From Streptomyces marianii (lineage in GTDB: Bacteria; Actinomycetota; Actinomycetes; Streptomycetales; Streptomycetaceae), in assembly GCF_005795905.1 (NCBI RefSeq), contig NZ_VAWE01000001.1, positions 7,939,501-8,003,500 on the forward strand: a stretch of 64,000 nucleotides of DNA. The letters are read 5' to 3'. A program made the position numbers and the translations under genes. Within the stretch, counting starts at the first letter, position 1. Each line of letters begins with the position of its first letter. The notes below the pieces were generated by a model. The model searched no databases, was not told the DNA's origin, and saw only the letters and a program-made list of their open reading frames with translations. Positions 54,733-63,207 of this stretch are shown piece after piece.

Positions 54733-54880
54733 TCACCGCTGCCGGGCGGGCCGCTGCGGCCGGTACAGGAACGGTGTCGTCGTGCCCAGTGCGGTGAATC
54801 CCAGCCGCTCCAGGATCGGCCGACTCGACGGCAGCGCGTCCACCTGGAGGAAGCGGTGGCCCCGTTCGGCACCGGGGTGC
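54733..54880 (-). pseudogene. GNAT acetyltransferase C-terminal fragment
   Basis: The minus strand from about 54880 to the stop at 54733 reads HRFLQVDALPSSRPILERLG, then FTALGTTTPFLYRPQRP. This is the last strand-helix-strand of a GNAT acetyltransferase. No start or acetyl-CoA loop is present. It abuts the 3' end of the aminotransferase gene. A deletion has removed the first two thirds. Confidence 0.55.
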
Positions 54881-54922
54881 CGCGGCGGCAGGCCCGCACG
54901 TCACCGCCCTCCGGCCCCGGGT

Positions 54923-56242
54923 TCAGGCGCCGTGCACCAGCCGGTCCACCGCGGCCGTGCCGGAGGCGTACGGCATCGCGTGCGCCGGGGAGGGGTGGAC
55001 GGCGGGCGTGGGCATCGGGCCGGGGTGCCGCGTGGCGGGCACCAGGTCCTGGCCGGGCAGCGGGGCCGGGCCGGGTACCAGATCCTGGCCGGGCAGCGGG
55101 GCCGGGCCGGACGTGTGGGGCGTTCCGTACAGCGTCCGTTCCAGCCCCGCGACCAGCCGCTGGACGTCCGGCTGCGGCCGCACCACGAGCCGCAGGTACC
55201 TGCTGGAGCTGCCGATCTTGTTGCCGCACTCCCGCACCAGCACCCCGTGCTCCTCCAGCAGCCGGTTCCGCAGCAGCGCGCCGTCCGCGCCCTCCGGGAG
55301 CCGCACGTACACGAAGTTGCCCTGCGACGGGTACACGGTGAGCCCGGGCAGCCGGCTCAGCTGCCAGATCATCTCCTGGCGGTCGCGCTGCACCAGCCGG
55401 AGACTGTGCGCGTACTCCGGCCGGTACTCCTTCAGCATGAACACCACGGTCTCCGCGAAGGAGTTGAGGTTCCACTTGGGCAGGGCCGCCCGTACCAGGC
55501 CGGCGAGCCCCGGGTTGGCGACGAGATAGCCGAAGCGCACCCCGTGGAGCCCGAAGTTCTTTCCCAGGCTCCTCAGCACGATCGTGTTGGGTCGCAGCAC
55601 CGCGTCGCCGACGACACTGGCGTCCGCCTCGGCGTCGGCGAACTCCAGGAACGACTCGTCCACGACGACCAGGTCCAGGTCCTGGAGCTGGTCGAGCAGA
55701 GCGAGGACGGCGTGCCGCGGGAGCAGACCGCCGTCCGGATTGTTCGGATTGCAGATGACGGCGGTACGGGAGCCGCGCGAGCGCACGAAGTCGACGAACG
55801 TCGCCGGATCGAGCACGAAACCGTGGGACTCGGGCAGCGGGAACATGTCCACGCGCTTGCCCGTCTCCATCGGCTGGTCCGTCCAGCGGCCGAACGTCGG
55901 CACCGGCACCGCCAGCGACTCGCGCACCAGCAGGTGGTCGATCCACGTGATCAGCTCGGTGGAGCCGTTGCCCATGGCCACGGTCTGCGGATTGAGCCCC
56001 AGCACGGAGCACAGCTCCGCGGTGATGGTGTCCGCGCCGCTGGGGTAGTAGGTGAGGATATCCCGCAATCGGTCACCCAGTTGCTCGAACATCTCGGGTG
56101 TCGGGAAGTACGGGTTGCAGGGGATGCAGAAGTCGGTGATCGGCTGCCGGTCACCGGTCACCCGGCTCAGTGCGGCGTACGACGGGCTGTGCGCCGTGGA
56201 CGTGCGGAAGAGCTCGGTGACGTTGCTGCCGGCTTCGGCCAT
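54923..56242 (-). CDS. class I/II PLP aminotransferase (HisC-like)
   Basis: 439 aa from ATG 56242, with GGAGGA upstream. Motifs: AMGNGSTELITWIDHLLVRE, VICNPNNPDGGLLPRHAV, LVVVDESFLEFADAEADA and the PLP lysine in IVLRSLGKNFGLHGVRFGYL. C-terminal VRLPEGADGALLRNRLLEEH and the Arg in SRYLRLVVR bind the substrate carboxylate. The tail beyond residue about 375 is an unusual Pro-rich extension with a 12-residue duplication. It transfers an amino group on a histidinol-phosphate-like or other amino acid; the exact substrate is unknown. Confidence 0.87.
   Translation of the reverse strand: MAEAGSNVTELFRTSTAHSPSYAALSRVTGDRQPITDFCIPCNPYFPTPEMFEQLGDRLRDILTYYPSGADTITAELCSVLGLNPQTVAMGNGSTELITWIDHLLVRESLAVPVPTFGRWTDQPMETGKRVDMFPLPESHGFVLDPATFVDFVRSRGSRTAVICNPNNPDGGLLPRHAVLALLDQLQDLDLVVVDESFLEFADAEADASVVGDAVLRPNTIVLRSLGKNFGLHGVRFGYLVANPGLAGLVRAALPKWNLNSFAETVVFMLKEYRPEYAHSLRLVQRDRQEMIWQLSRLPGLTVYPSQGNFVYVRLPEGADGALLRNRLLEEHGVLVRECGNKIGSSSRYLRLVVRPQPDVQRLVAGLERTLYGTPHTSGPAPLPGQDLVPGPAPLPGQDLVPATRHPGPMPTPAVHPSPAHAMPYASGTAAVDRLVHGA
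55041..55110. repeat. 36-bp in-frame duplication
   Basis: ACCAGGTCCTGGCCGGGCAG begins at 55041 and, with one change (G to A), again at 55077. It encodes GPAPLPGQDLVP twice in the aminotransferase tail. A multiple of three, so the frame is kept. Confidence 0.85.
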
Positions 56243-56462
56243 GGGGGTCCTCCGGAGGTGGCTCGCTGCTCCCTGCCGGGGGAATACGTACGGGCGCGCG
56301 ACCGTGCTCAACGCGAGTGGCAGATGCTGTTCCCGGGGCGGGCGGGACGGGCGCTGCCGCCTCGGCAGCCGGCGAGCGCTCCTGCCCGGCCACCTGGGCG
56401 GCGGGCCCCTTGACCGTGGGCGGTTCGCCTCGCCGGGCCCCGTGGGGCGTCCGGGCAGGGGC

Positions 56463-58094
56463 TCACCCCGTCCCGGTGCCGCCGGCCGCCGCGGCGACCG
56501 CCCGTGCCCAGCGGTAGTCCGCCTTGCCGCTCGGAGAGCGCTGGATGGCCGGGGTGACGACCAGTTGTCGCGGGATCTTGTACCCCGCCAGCCTGCTGCG
56601 GCAGTGCGCCTGGACGGACCCCAGGTCCAGCGCGGGCGCCCCCTCCCGCAGTTGTACGACCGCGGCCACGTGGTTGCCCCACTTCGCGTCGGGAACCCCG
56701 GCCACCAGTGCGTCGTAGACGTCCGGATGGGCCTTCAGCGCCTGCTCGACCTCCTCCGGATAGACCTTCTCCCCACCGGTGTTGATGCACTGGGAGCCCC
56801 GTCCCAGCACGGTGACCACGCCCTCCTCGTCCACCGTGGCCATGTCGCCGAGCAGCACCCAGCGCTCGCCGCCCCGGCGGAAGAAGGTCTCGGCGGTCTT
56901 GGCCGGGTCGTTGTAGTAGCCGAGCGGCACATGGCCGCGCTGGGCGATCCGGCCCGGTTCGCCCACCGCGACCGGCTCGCACGTCACCGGATCGACCACC
57001 TGCGTACGGTGGTTGACCCGCAGCCGTAACCCCTTCCCCGGACCCGAGTCCTCCGTGGCCGTCCCGTTGAAGCCGGACTCCGACGAGCCGAAGTTGTCCA
57101 GGAGCATCACATGCGGTGCCAGCGCCCTGAACTGCTCCCGCACCGTCTCGGACATGATCGCGCCGGAGGACGACACGCTGAACAGCGACGAGAGGTCCGT
57201 GCCCTGCGACGGGCCGTTCAGCGCGTCGACCAGTGGTCGCAGCATCGCGTCGCCCACCAGAGACACCGACGTCACCCGCTCCCGCTCGATCGTGCGCAGC
57301 ACCTCCTCCGGCACGTACTTGCGGTGGAGCACCACCCGCTGGCCGAAGCCGAAGCCGATGAACGAGGTGAGCGTCGACGTGCCGTGCATCAGCGGGGGAG
57401 TGGGGAAGAAGGTGATGCCGTCGCCGCCCGCCGCGACGCGCTCCGCCAGTTCCTCCGGCCGCTTCACCGGCTCACCGGTCGGCGCCCCACCGCCGAGCCC
57501 GGCGAAGAAGAGGTCCTCCTGGCGCCACATCACACCCTTGGGCATCCCGGTCGTGCCGCCCGTGTAGATGATGAACTGGTCGTCCGCCGAGCGTGCCCCG
57601 AAGCCGCGCCCCGGCGAGCCGGACGCCTCGGCGTCCGTGAACACGGTGCAGTCCAGGGCAGGCGCGTCCGGTGCCGGTGCGCCGACGCGAACGAGGTGCC
57701 GCAGCTTCTCCGTCCGCGGCAGGGCGGCCGCCACCCGCCCGGTGAACTCCGCGTCGAAGACGAGAGCCGCGAGATCGGCGTCGCGGTAGAGGTAGACGAG
57801 TTCCTCCTCGACATAGCGGTAGTTCACGTTGACGGGGACGATGCGCGCCTTGAGGCAGCCGAGGACCGTCTGCAGGTACTCGACGCCGTTGTAGAGGTGC
57901 AGGCCGACGTGTTCCCCGGGCTTCAGCCCCGCGTCGGCGAGGTGGTGGGCCATCCGGTTGGCCGCCGCGTCGAGCTGCGCGTAGGTGAGGCGACGCTCGG
58001 CCCCCGTTCCGGGGTGGTCGAGGTAGAGGAGCGCCTCGCGGTCCGGCACCACGTCGACGACCGACTCGAACAGGTCGGCAAGGTTGTACTCCAC
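56463..58094 (-). CDS. steroid acyl-CoA ligase, FadD19-like
   Basis: 543 aa from GTG 58094, with AGGAGG upstream. AMP-forming signatures are IIYTGGTTGMPKGVMWRQED, LDNFGSSESGFNGT, LLGDMATVDEEGVVTVLGRG and the catalytic lysine in RSPSGKADYRWAR. The GGTTGMPKGVMWRQEDLF block and overall length resemble mycobacterial FadD19 (Rv3515c), which activates C24-branched sterol side chains. It is divergent from an EchA19-like gene, as Rv3515c is from Rv3516, and a KstR-type operator lies 140 nt upstream. The 220-bp gap to the aminotransferase gene is empty. Confidence 0.87.
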   Translation of the reverse strand: MEYNLADLFESVVDVVPDREALLYLDHPGTGAERRLTYAQLDAAANRMAHHLADAGLKPGEHVGLHLYNGVEYLQTVLGCLKARIVPVNVNYRYVEEELVYLYRDADLAALVFDAEFTGRVAAALPRTEKLRHLVRVGAPAPDAPALDCTVFTDAEASGSPGRGFGARSADDQFIIYTGGTTGMPKGVMWRQEDLFFAGLGGGAPTGEPVKRPEELAERVAAGGDGITFFPTPPLMHGTSTLTSFIGFGFGQRVVLHRKYVPEEVLRTIERERVTSVSLVGDAMLRPLVDALNGPSQGTDLSSLFSVSSSGAIMSETVREQFRALAPHVMLLDNFGSSESGFNGTATEDSGPGKGLRLRVNHRTQVVDPVTCEPVAVGEPGRIAQRGHVPLGYYNDPAKTAETFFRRGGERWVLLGDMATVDEEGVVTVLGRGSQCINTGGEKVYPEEVEQALKAHPDVYDALVAGVPDAKWGNHVAAVVQLREGAPALDLGSVQAHCRSRLAGYKIPRQLVVTPAIQRSPSGKADYRWARAVAAAAGGTGTG

Positions 58095-58194
58095 CGTTCC
58101 TCCTGACCCCGGCCCGCACGGCGCAACCGCCTCGGAGCGGTCATTAGAGCGCCGCCGCCCACAACTGGGAAGGGCTACCGCAGAAGAAAACTGA

Positions 58195-58205
58195 CTGACT
58201 GTCAG
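58195..58205. promoter_or_regulatory. short dyad CTGAC-T-GTCAG
   Basis: Perfect 5-bp arms around one base, 101 nt upstream of the FadD19-like start. It might be a second regulator site in the divergent promoter. It is too short to weigh heavily. Confidence 0.25.
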
Positions 58206-58233
58206 AAAACTATTGAACTGCTCCCCGGGCTCC

Positions 58234-58247
58234 TGCAACCTGTTCTA
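58234..58247. promoter_or_regulatory. KstR-type operator at a MITE junction
   Basis: TGCAACCTGTTCTA matches TnnAACnnGTTnnA at every fixed base. It lies between the FadD19-like (-) and EchA19-like (+) genes. Its last three bases (CTA) are shared with the CTAG that starts the inserted element. Without the element the operator would end 24 nt before the EchA19-like start codon; now it is 232 nt away. Confidence 0.7.
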
Positions 58248-58456
58248 GGGCGTGTTGCGAAAGTAGCTCCGTCCGCCCGCAGGGCGGGGCCTGCGGCGTC
58301 TGGTGCATGGGGTCTCCCCAGGCCCTCCGGGCCGAGGGGAAGATCGCAAGGCGGAGGATCATCCTCGTACTGGGCGTACTTGGATGACTCCGACAACGCA
58401 GCGAGCGTGCGTGCCAGGCGTCGCGGGCCAGGAGGGACTTTCGCAACACGCCCTAG
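58245..58456. mobile_element. 212-bp MITE-like element
   Basis: Terminal inverted repeats are exact over 20 bp: CTAGGGCGTGTTGCGAAAGT at 58245-58264 and its complement at 58437-58456. CTAG at both ends may be the target duplication. The inside has no transposase; a 79-codon open frame (minus strand, ending in LLSQHALEQV) is a known kind of spurious annotation in streptomycete genomes. The end sequence resembles those of IS5-like streptomycete elements, which could move it in trans. It ends 22 bp before the EchA19-like start. Confidence 0.85.
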
Positions 58457-58478
58457 GTCTTGAGACGGGAGGACGGCC

Positions 58479-59279
58479 ATGACGGGTACGGAACACCTCA
58501 CCGTGCAGCGCGAAGGCGCCACTCTGGTGCTCACGCTGAACAGACCGGAGGCCAGGAACGCGCTGTCGCTGCCCATGCTGGTCGGGCTGTACGACGCCTG
58601 GCTGGAGGCCGACGCGGACGACGGCGTCCGCTCGGTCGTCCTGACCGGCGCGGGCGGCTCGTTCTGCGCCGGAATGGACCTCAAGGCCCTGGCCGGGAAG
58701 GGCATGGCGGGCGAGGAGTACCGCGACCGGCTCAGGGCCGACCCCGACCTCCACTGGAAGGCCATGCTCCGCCACCACCGCCCCCGCAAGCCGGTCGTCG
58801 CCGCGGTCGAGGGGCCCTGCGTCGCCGGCGGTACCGAGATCCTCCAGGGCACGGACATCCGGGTCGCCGCGCAGAGCGCCGTGTTCGGGCTGTTCGAAGT
58901 CCGCAGAGGACTCTTCCCCATCGGCGGTTCGACCGTGCGGCTCCAGCGTCAGATCCCGCGCACCCACGCCCTCGAGATGCTGCTCACCGGCCGTCCCTAC
59001 AGCGCAGCCGAGGCGGAGCGCATCGGCCTCGTCGGCAGCGTCGTCCCCGACGGCACGGCGCTGGAGCGGGCCCTCGAGACCGCCGAAAGGATCAACGCCT
59101 GCGGGCCGCTCGCCGTCGAGGCGGTGAAGGCGTCCGTCTACGAGACGGCCGAGATGACGGAGACCGAAGGGCTCGCGGCAGAACTGAAGCGCGGCTGGCC
59201 GGTCTTCGACACCGCCGACGCGAAGGAGGGTGCCCGCGCCTTCGCCGAGAAGCGCGACCCCGTGTACCGCCGGGCCTGA
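58479..59279 (+). CDS. enoyl-CoA hydratase, EchA19-like
   Basis: 266 aa with GGGAGGA before the ATG. Crotonase features are clear: LNRPEARNALSLPMLVGLYD, the oxyanion-hole loops GSFCAGMDLKALAG and GPCVAGGTEILQGTDIRVAA, and the C-terminal VEAVKASVYETAEM helices. It hydrates an enoyl-CoA intermediate; EchA19 (Rv3516) does so in sterol side-chain beta-oxidation. Start of a probable operon with the OB-fold and Ltp genes. Its native promoter has been separated from it by the MITE. Confidence 0.88.
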   Translation: MTGTEHLTVQREGATLVLTLNRPEARNALSLPMLVGLYDAWLEADADDGVRSVVLTGAGGSFCAGMDLKALAGKGMAGEEYRDRLRADPDLHWKAMLRHHRPRKPVVAAVEGPCVAGGTEILQGTDIRVAAQSAVFGLFEVRRGLFPIGGSTVRLQRQIPRTHALEMLLTGRPYSAAEAERIGLVGSVVPDGTALERALETAERINACGPLAVEAVKASVYETAEMTETEGLAAELKRGWPVFDTADAKEGARAFAEKRDPVYRRA

Positions 59280-59377
59280 CCGCCTGACCGCCTGACCGCC
59301 TGATTGACCGTGCGCCTGCCTGCCCGCCTGCCCGCCTGCCCGCCTGATTGCCCGTGCGCCTGGCCGCCCGCCCGACG
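59280..59377. repeat. CCGCCTGA/CCCGCCTG short tandem tract
   Basis: Directly after the stop codon come repeated CGCCTGAC and CCGCCTGC-like octamers, about ten in all, broken by two TGATTG interruptions followed by GTGCGCCTG. The rest of the 235-bp gap to 59514 is featureless. It looks like replication slippage and is not coding. Confidence 0.7.
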
Positions 59378-59514
59378 GGCCGTTCGGCGGACCGACCGCC
59401 GGATACCGCCGCCCCGCGCCCGGGCAGCCGGACTCCGGGGCGGTCCGCACGGGAGCACCACGGCACCCCGGGGACCCGCAGGGCCCTCCGTACGCAACCG
59501 GCAGAAGGAGTCCC

Positions 59515-60537
59515 ATGACCGCCACCCCCGCATCCCGGGTGCCCCCCGCACCGGAGGTGCTGCGCGCCCCGCTCACCGTCGAGTTCCCGTTCACCCGCTC
59601 CCTCGGCCCCGTGCAGTCCGCCTTCCTGACCGGACTGCGCGAACGTACCGTGCTCGGTGTCAGGACCACCGGCGGCCGGGTTCTCGTCCCGCCGGTGGAG
59701 TACGACCCCGAGAACGCCGAGGAGCTACGCGAACTCGTCGAGGTCGGCACCGCCGGCACCGTCACCACCTGGGCCTGGAACCCGGAACCGCGCCGGGGCC
59801 AGCCCCTCGCCACCCCCTTCGCCTGGGTGCTGGTGAGGCTCGACGGCGCCGACACGGCCCTCCTCCACGCCCTCGACGCGCCCGGCCCCGACGCCGTGCG
59901 CACCGGAATGCGGGTCCGCGTCCGCTGGGCCGCCGAGCGTGCGGGAGCCATCACGGACATCGCCTGCTTCGAACGGTGCGAGGACCGCGGCCAGCGGGAA
60001 CCGACCCCGGCGACATCCGGTACCGAGAGGCGCGCCGCAGCCGAACCCCGCCTCCACAGCGGGGAGTTCGACGACCCCGTCACCGGCATCGTCGCCCCGG
60101 CCCGGCTCGACTACACCTACACGCCCGGGCGTGCCCAGACCCGCTTCATCAACGCCCTCGCGGAGCGCCGCACCACCGGCGAGCGCTGCCCTTCCTGCCG
60201 CAAGGTGTACGTACCGCCGAGGGGCGCCTGCCCGACGTGCGGCATCGCGACCTCCGAACAGGTCGAGGTCGGTCCCCGCGGCACCGTCACCACGTTCTGC
60301 ATCGTCAACATCAAGGCGAAGAACCTCGACATCGACGTCCCGTACGTGTACGCGCACATCGCCCTCGACGGTGCCGGCCTCGCGCTCCACGGCCGCATCG
60401 GGGGCATCCCCTACGACCAGGTGCGCATGGGCCTGCGCGTCGAACCGGTGTGGACCGAGGACGGCCGGCACCCCGACCACTACCGGCCCACCGGCGAACC
60501 CGACGCGGACTACGACACCTACAAGGAGCTGCTGTAG
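59515..60537 (+). CDS. double OB-fold/DUF35 protein (Rv3521-like)
   Basis: 340 aa. It has two DUF35-type OB folds. The first (residues about 20-150; AGTVTTWAWNPEPRRGQPLA) lacks zinc cysteines. The second (about 200-320) begins with a zinc ribbon, RCPSCRKVYVPPRGACPTCG, followed by RGTVTTFCIVNIKAKNLDID. DUF35 proteins dock acyl-CoA substrates onto thiolase-like partners; in steroid degradation such a domain is required by the aldolase Ltp2. Two Ltp-type genes follow immediately, as Rv3522 and Rv3523 follow Rv3521. Confidence 0.85.
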   Translation: MTATPASRVPPAPEVLRAPLTVEFPFTRSLGPVQSAFLTGLRERTVLGVRTTGGRVLVPPVEYDPENAEELRELVEVGTAGTVTTWAWNPEPRRGQPLATPFAWVLVRLDGADTALLHALDAPGPDAVRTGMRVRVRWAAERAGAITDIACFERCEDRGQREPTPATSGTERRAAAEPRLHSGEFDDPVTGIVAPARLDYTYTPGRAQTRFINALAERRTTGERCPSCRKVYVPPRGACPTCGIATSEQVEVGPRGTVTTFCIVNIKAKNLDIDVPYVYAHIALDGAGLALHGRIGGIPYDQVRMGLRVEPVWTEDGRHPDHYRPTGEPDADYDTYKELL

Positions 60538-60539
60538 CC

Positions 60540-61592
60540 ATGCGAGACGTCGCGATCGTCGCCTTCTCCCAGACCGACCACGTACGCGGCAGCGAGGAGA
60601 TCTCCGAGGTCGAGATGCTCATGCCCGTGCTCCACGACGTCCTCGGACGCACCGGGCTGCGCACCGGTGACATCGGCTTCACCTGCTCCGGCTCCTCCGA
60701 CTACCTCGCCGGCCGGGCGTTCTCCTTCACGATGGCGCTCGACGGCGTGGGCGCCTGGCCGCCCATAGCCGAGTCGCACGTGGAGACGGACGGTGCCTGG
60801 GCGCTGTACGAGGCCTGGGTCGAACTCCTCACCGGCGAGGCGGACACGGCCCTCGTCTACGCCTGGGGCAAGTCCTCGCCCGGCTCCGTCCGCGACGTCC
60901 TCACCCGCCAGCTCGACCCCTACTACCTCGCCCCGCTCTGGCCCGACTCGGTGGCCCTCGCCGCCCTGCAGGCCCAGGCGCTCGTCGACGCGGGGGAGAC
61001 GGACGAGCCGGCCCTGGCCGCGATCGCGGCACGCAGCAGGACCGACGCCGCGGACAACCCGCACGCCCAGCTCCGCGGGGCCCGCGCGCAGGGCGACTAC
61101 GTCGTCCGGCCCCTGCGCACCGGCGACTGCCCACCCGTCGGCGACGGCGCGGCCGCGGTGGTCCTCGCCGCCGGGGACAGGGCGCGGGAACTGTGTGACC
61201 GCCCCGCCTGGATCCGGGGCATGGACCACCGCATCGAACCGCACTCCCTCGGGGTGCGCGATCTCACCGACTCGCCCTCGACCCGGCTCGCCGCCGAAGG
61301 GGCCGGAGCCTTCGAGCGGCCCGTGGACACCGCCGAACTCCACGCCCCGTTCACCTCCCAGGAGGTCGTGCTGCGCAAGGCGCTGCGTCTCGGCGGCTCC
61401 GTGCGGATCAATGCCTCGGGCGGCGCCCTCGCGGCCAATCCCGTCATGGCGGCGGGCCTGATCCGCATCGGCGAGGCCGCCGCCGCCGTCCACCGGGGTG
61501 CCTCCGACCGCGCCCTCGCCCACGCCACCTCCGGCCCCTGCCTACAGCAGAACCTGGTCGCCGTCCTCGAAGGAGAGCCGCATGCCCGCTGA
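60540..61592 (+). CDS. Ltp4-like thiolase-fold lipid-transfer protein
   Basis: 350 aa, starting 2 bp after the DUF35 stop. Thiolase-fold strands are seen at VAIVAFSQTDHVRGSEEISE, LYEAWVELLTGEADTALVYA and VRINASGGALAANPVMAAGL. The usual nucleophilic-cysteine loop is replaced by ESHVETDGAWALYEA, so classical thiolysis is unlikely; a retro-aldol or structural role, as for Ltp2, fits. Gene order and length match Rv3522 (ltp4). It overlaps the next gene by 11 bp. Confidence 0.83.
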   Translation: MRDVAIVAFSQTDHVRGSEEISEVEMLMPVLHDVLGRTGLRTGDIGFTCSGSSDYLAGRAFSFTMALDGVGAWPPIAESHVETDGAWALYEAWVELLTGEADTALVYAWGKSSPGSVRDVLTRQLDPYYLAPLWPDSVALAALQAQALVDAGETDEPALAAIAARSRTDAADNPHAQLRGARAQGDYVVRPLRTGDCPPVGDGAAAVVLAAGDRARELCDRPAWIRGMDHRIEPHSLGVRDLTDSPSTRLAAEGAGAFERPVDTAELHAPFTSQEVVLRKALRLGGSVRINASGGALAANPVMAAGLIRIGEAAAAVHRGASDRALAHATSGPCLQQNLVAVLEGEPHAR

Positions 61593-62751
61593 GGAACCCG
61601 TGGCCGTCGTCGGCGTCGGCCAGACCAAGCACGTCGCGGCCCGCCGCGACGTGTCGATCGCCGGGCTCGTCCGTGAGGCCGCGCGGCGGGCCCTCGACGA
61701 CGCCGGACTCGGCTGGGTCGACGTCGACGCCGTCGTCATCGGCAAGGCCCCCGACTTCTTCGAGGGCGTGATGATGCCGGAGCTGTACCTGGCCGACGCC
61801 CTCGGCGCCGTCGGCAAGCCGATGCTGCGCGTGCACACGGCGGGCTCGGTCGGCGGATCGACGGCGCTGGTCGCCGCCAACCTCGTGGCGGCCCGTGTCC
61901 ACCGGACGGTGCTCACCCTCGCCTTCGAGAAACAGTCCGAATCGAACGCGATGTGGGGCCTGTCGCTGCCCGTCCCGTTCCAGCAGCCGCTCCTCGCCGG
62001 CGCGGGCGGGTTCTTCGCCCCGCACGTACGTGCGTACATGCGCCGCAGCGGCGCACCCCAGACCGTGGGCTCCCTGGTCGCGTACAAGGACCGCCGCAAT
62101 GCGCTGAAGAACCCGTACGCCCACCTCCACGAGCACGGCATCACCCTGGAGAAGGTGCAGTCCTCGCCGATGCTCTGGGACCCGATCCGGTACTCGGAGA
62201 CCTGCCCGTCCTCCGACGGCGCCTGTGCGATGGTCCTCACCGACCGGGCCGGAGCCGCCCGTTCGCCGCACCGCCCGGCCTGGGTGCACGGCGGTGCGAT
62301 GCGCAGCGAACCGACGCTGTTCGCGGGAAAGGACTTCGTGTCCCCGCAGGCCGGGAAGGACTGCGCCGCCGACGTCTACCGGCAGGCGGGCATCACCGAC
62401 CCGCGCCGCGAGATCGACGCCGTGGAGATGTACGTGCCCTTCTCCTGGTACGAGCCGATGTGGCTGGAGAACCTGGGCTTCGCGGCGGAGGGCGAGGGCT
62501 GGAAGCTCACCGAGTCCGGCGTCACGGAACTGGACGGCGACCTGCCGGTGAACCCGTCCGGCGGGGTGCTGTCCACCAACCCCATCGGTGCTTCGGGGAT
62601 GATCCGCTTCGCCGAGGCGGCCCTCCAGGTACGGGGCCGGGCGGGTGCGCACCAGGTGGAGGGGGCGCGGATGGCCCTCGGCCACGCCTACGGCGGGGGC
62701 TCGCAGTTCTTCTCCATGTGGCTGGTGGGCGCCGAGCCTCCGGCGACCTGA
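61582..62751 (+). CDS. Ltp3-like thiolase-fold lipid-transfer protein
   Basis: 389 aa from ATG 61582 (AAGGAGAG upstream). The core is VAVVGVGQTKHVAARRDVSI, VHTAGSVGGSTALVAANLVA, ETCPSSDGACAMVLTD and LPVNPSGGVLSTNPIGASGM. The nucleophile position is Ser/Gly (AGSVGGS) rather than Cys. The HAYGGGSQFFSMW end is conserved in steroid Ltp proteins. Gene order and length match Rv3523 (ltp3). It probably forms a complex with the preceding Ltp and the DUF35 protein. A strong hairpin ends the operon. Confidence 0.85.
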   Translation: MPAEEPVAVVGVGQTKHVAARRDVSIAGLVREAARRALDDAGLGWVDVDAVVIGKAPDFFEGVMMPELYLADALGAVGKPMLRVHTAGSVGGSTALVAANLVAARVHRTVLTLAFEKQSESNAMWGLSLPVPFQQPLLAGAGGFFAPHVRAYMRRSGAPQTVGSLVAYKDRRNALKNPYAHLHEHGITLEKVQSSPMLWDPIRYSETCPSSDGACAMVLTDRAGAARSPHRPAWVHGGAMRSEPTLFAGKDFVSPQAGKDCAADVYRQAGITDPRREIDAVEMYVPFSWYEPMWLENLGFAAEGEGWKLTESGVTELDGDLPVNPSGGVLSTNPIGASGMIRFAEAALQVRGRAGAHQVEGARMALGHAYGGGSQFFSMWLVGAEPPAT

Positions 62752-62756
62752 ACTCC

Positions 62757-62790
62757 GTGCCCCGGTGGGCGCGGTCGCCCACCGGGGCAC
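62757..62790 (+). terminator. 15-bp perfect-stem hairpin
   Basis: GTGCCCCGGTGGGCG (62757-62771) pairs with CGCCCACCGGGGCAC (62776-62790) around CGGT. It lies 5 bp after the Ltp3-like stop. It ends the steroid operon. The rest of the gap to 62964 holds no gene. Confidence 0.85.
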
Positions 62791-62964
62791 GAGGGAGGGC
62801 GGCGCCTGCGCACACCGGGGCGGCCGGGCCCGCGGAGGCGGGGCCCCGCGAGCGGCCCCGGCCGGCATTCCGGAAGCGGCCGCGAGTCCTCCTGCGGCGG
62901 CCTGTCCGCGACCGGCCCCGATCGCTACGCTGACCCCGGACGACGAACCGGGAGGAGTAGGGAC

Positions 62965-63207
62965 GTGGGCGAGAGCATCACCACGGAGCAGCCGCTTTCG
63001 GGTTGGAACAAGCCGGAGCTCGACCTCAGCCGGGCGGACTGGCAGTCGGGGAGCCAGGGGGCGGGTGACGTCCAGATCGCCTTCGTCGAGGGCTTCATCG
63101 CGATGAGGAACGGCGGCCGTCCCGGCAGCCCGTCACTGATCTTCAGCCCGGCCGAGTGGCGCGCCTTCGTCATGAACGCCCGGCACGGGGAGTTCGACCT
63201 CACCTGA
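62965..63207 (+). CDS. DUF397 protein
   Basis: 80 aa from GTG 62965, with GGGAGGAG upstream. ADWQSGSQGAGDVQIAFVEG, FIAMRNGGRP and FSPAEWRAFVMNARHGEFDL are the DUF397 pattern (usually W-x-S-S...EVA...VRDSK..G..L.F....W..F). DUF397 proteins typically sit beside XRE/BldB-like regulators, and many act as toxin-like partners. Here no regulator is adjacent, so it is a solo copy. Confidence 0.8.
   Translation: MGESITTEQPLSGWNKPELDLSRADWQSGSQGAGDVQIAFVEGFIAMRNGGRPGSPSLIFSPAEWRAFVMNARHGEFDLT

Noticed and set aside
58210..58449. 79-residue hypothetical protein inside the 212-bp element
   Set aside because: The frame spans the inverted-repeat element and has no ribosome site; it is a by-product of the MITE sequence.
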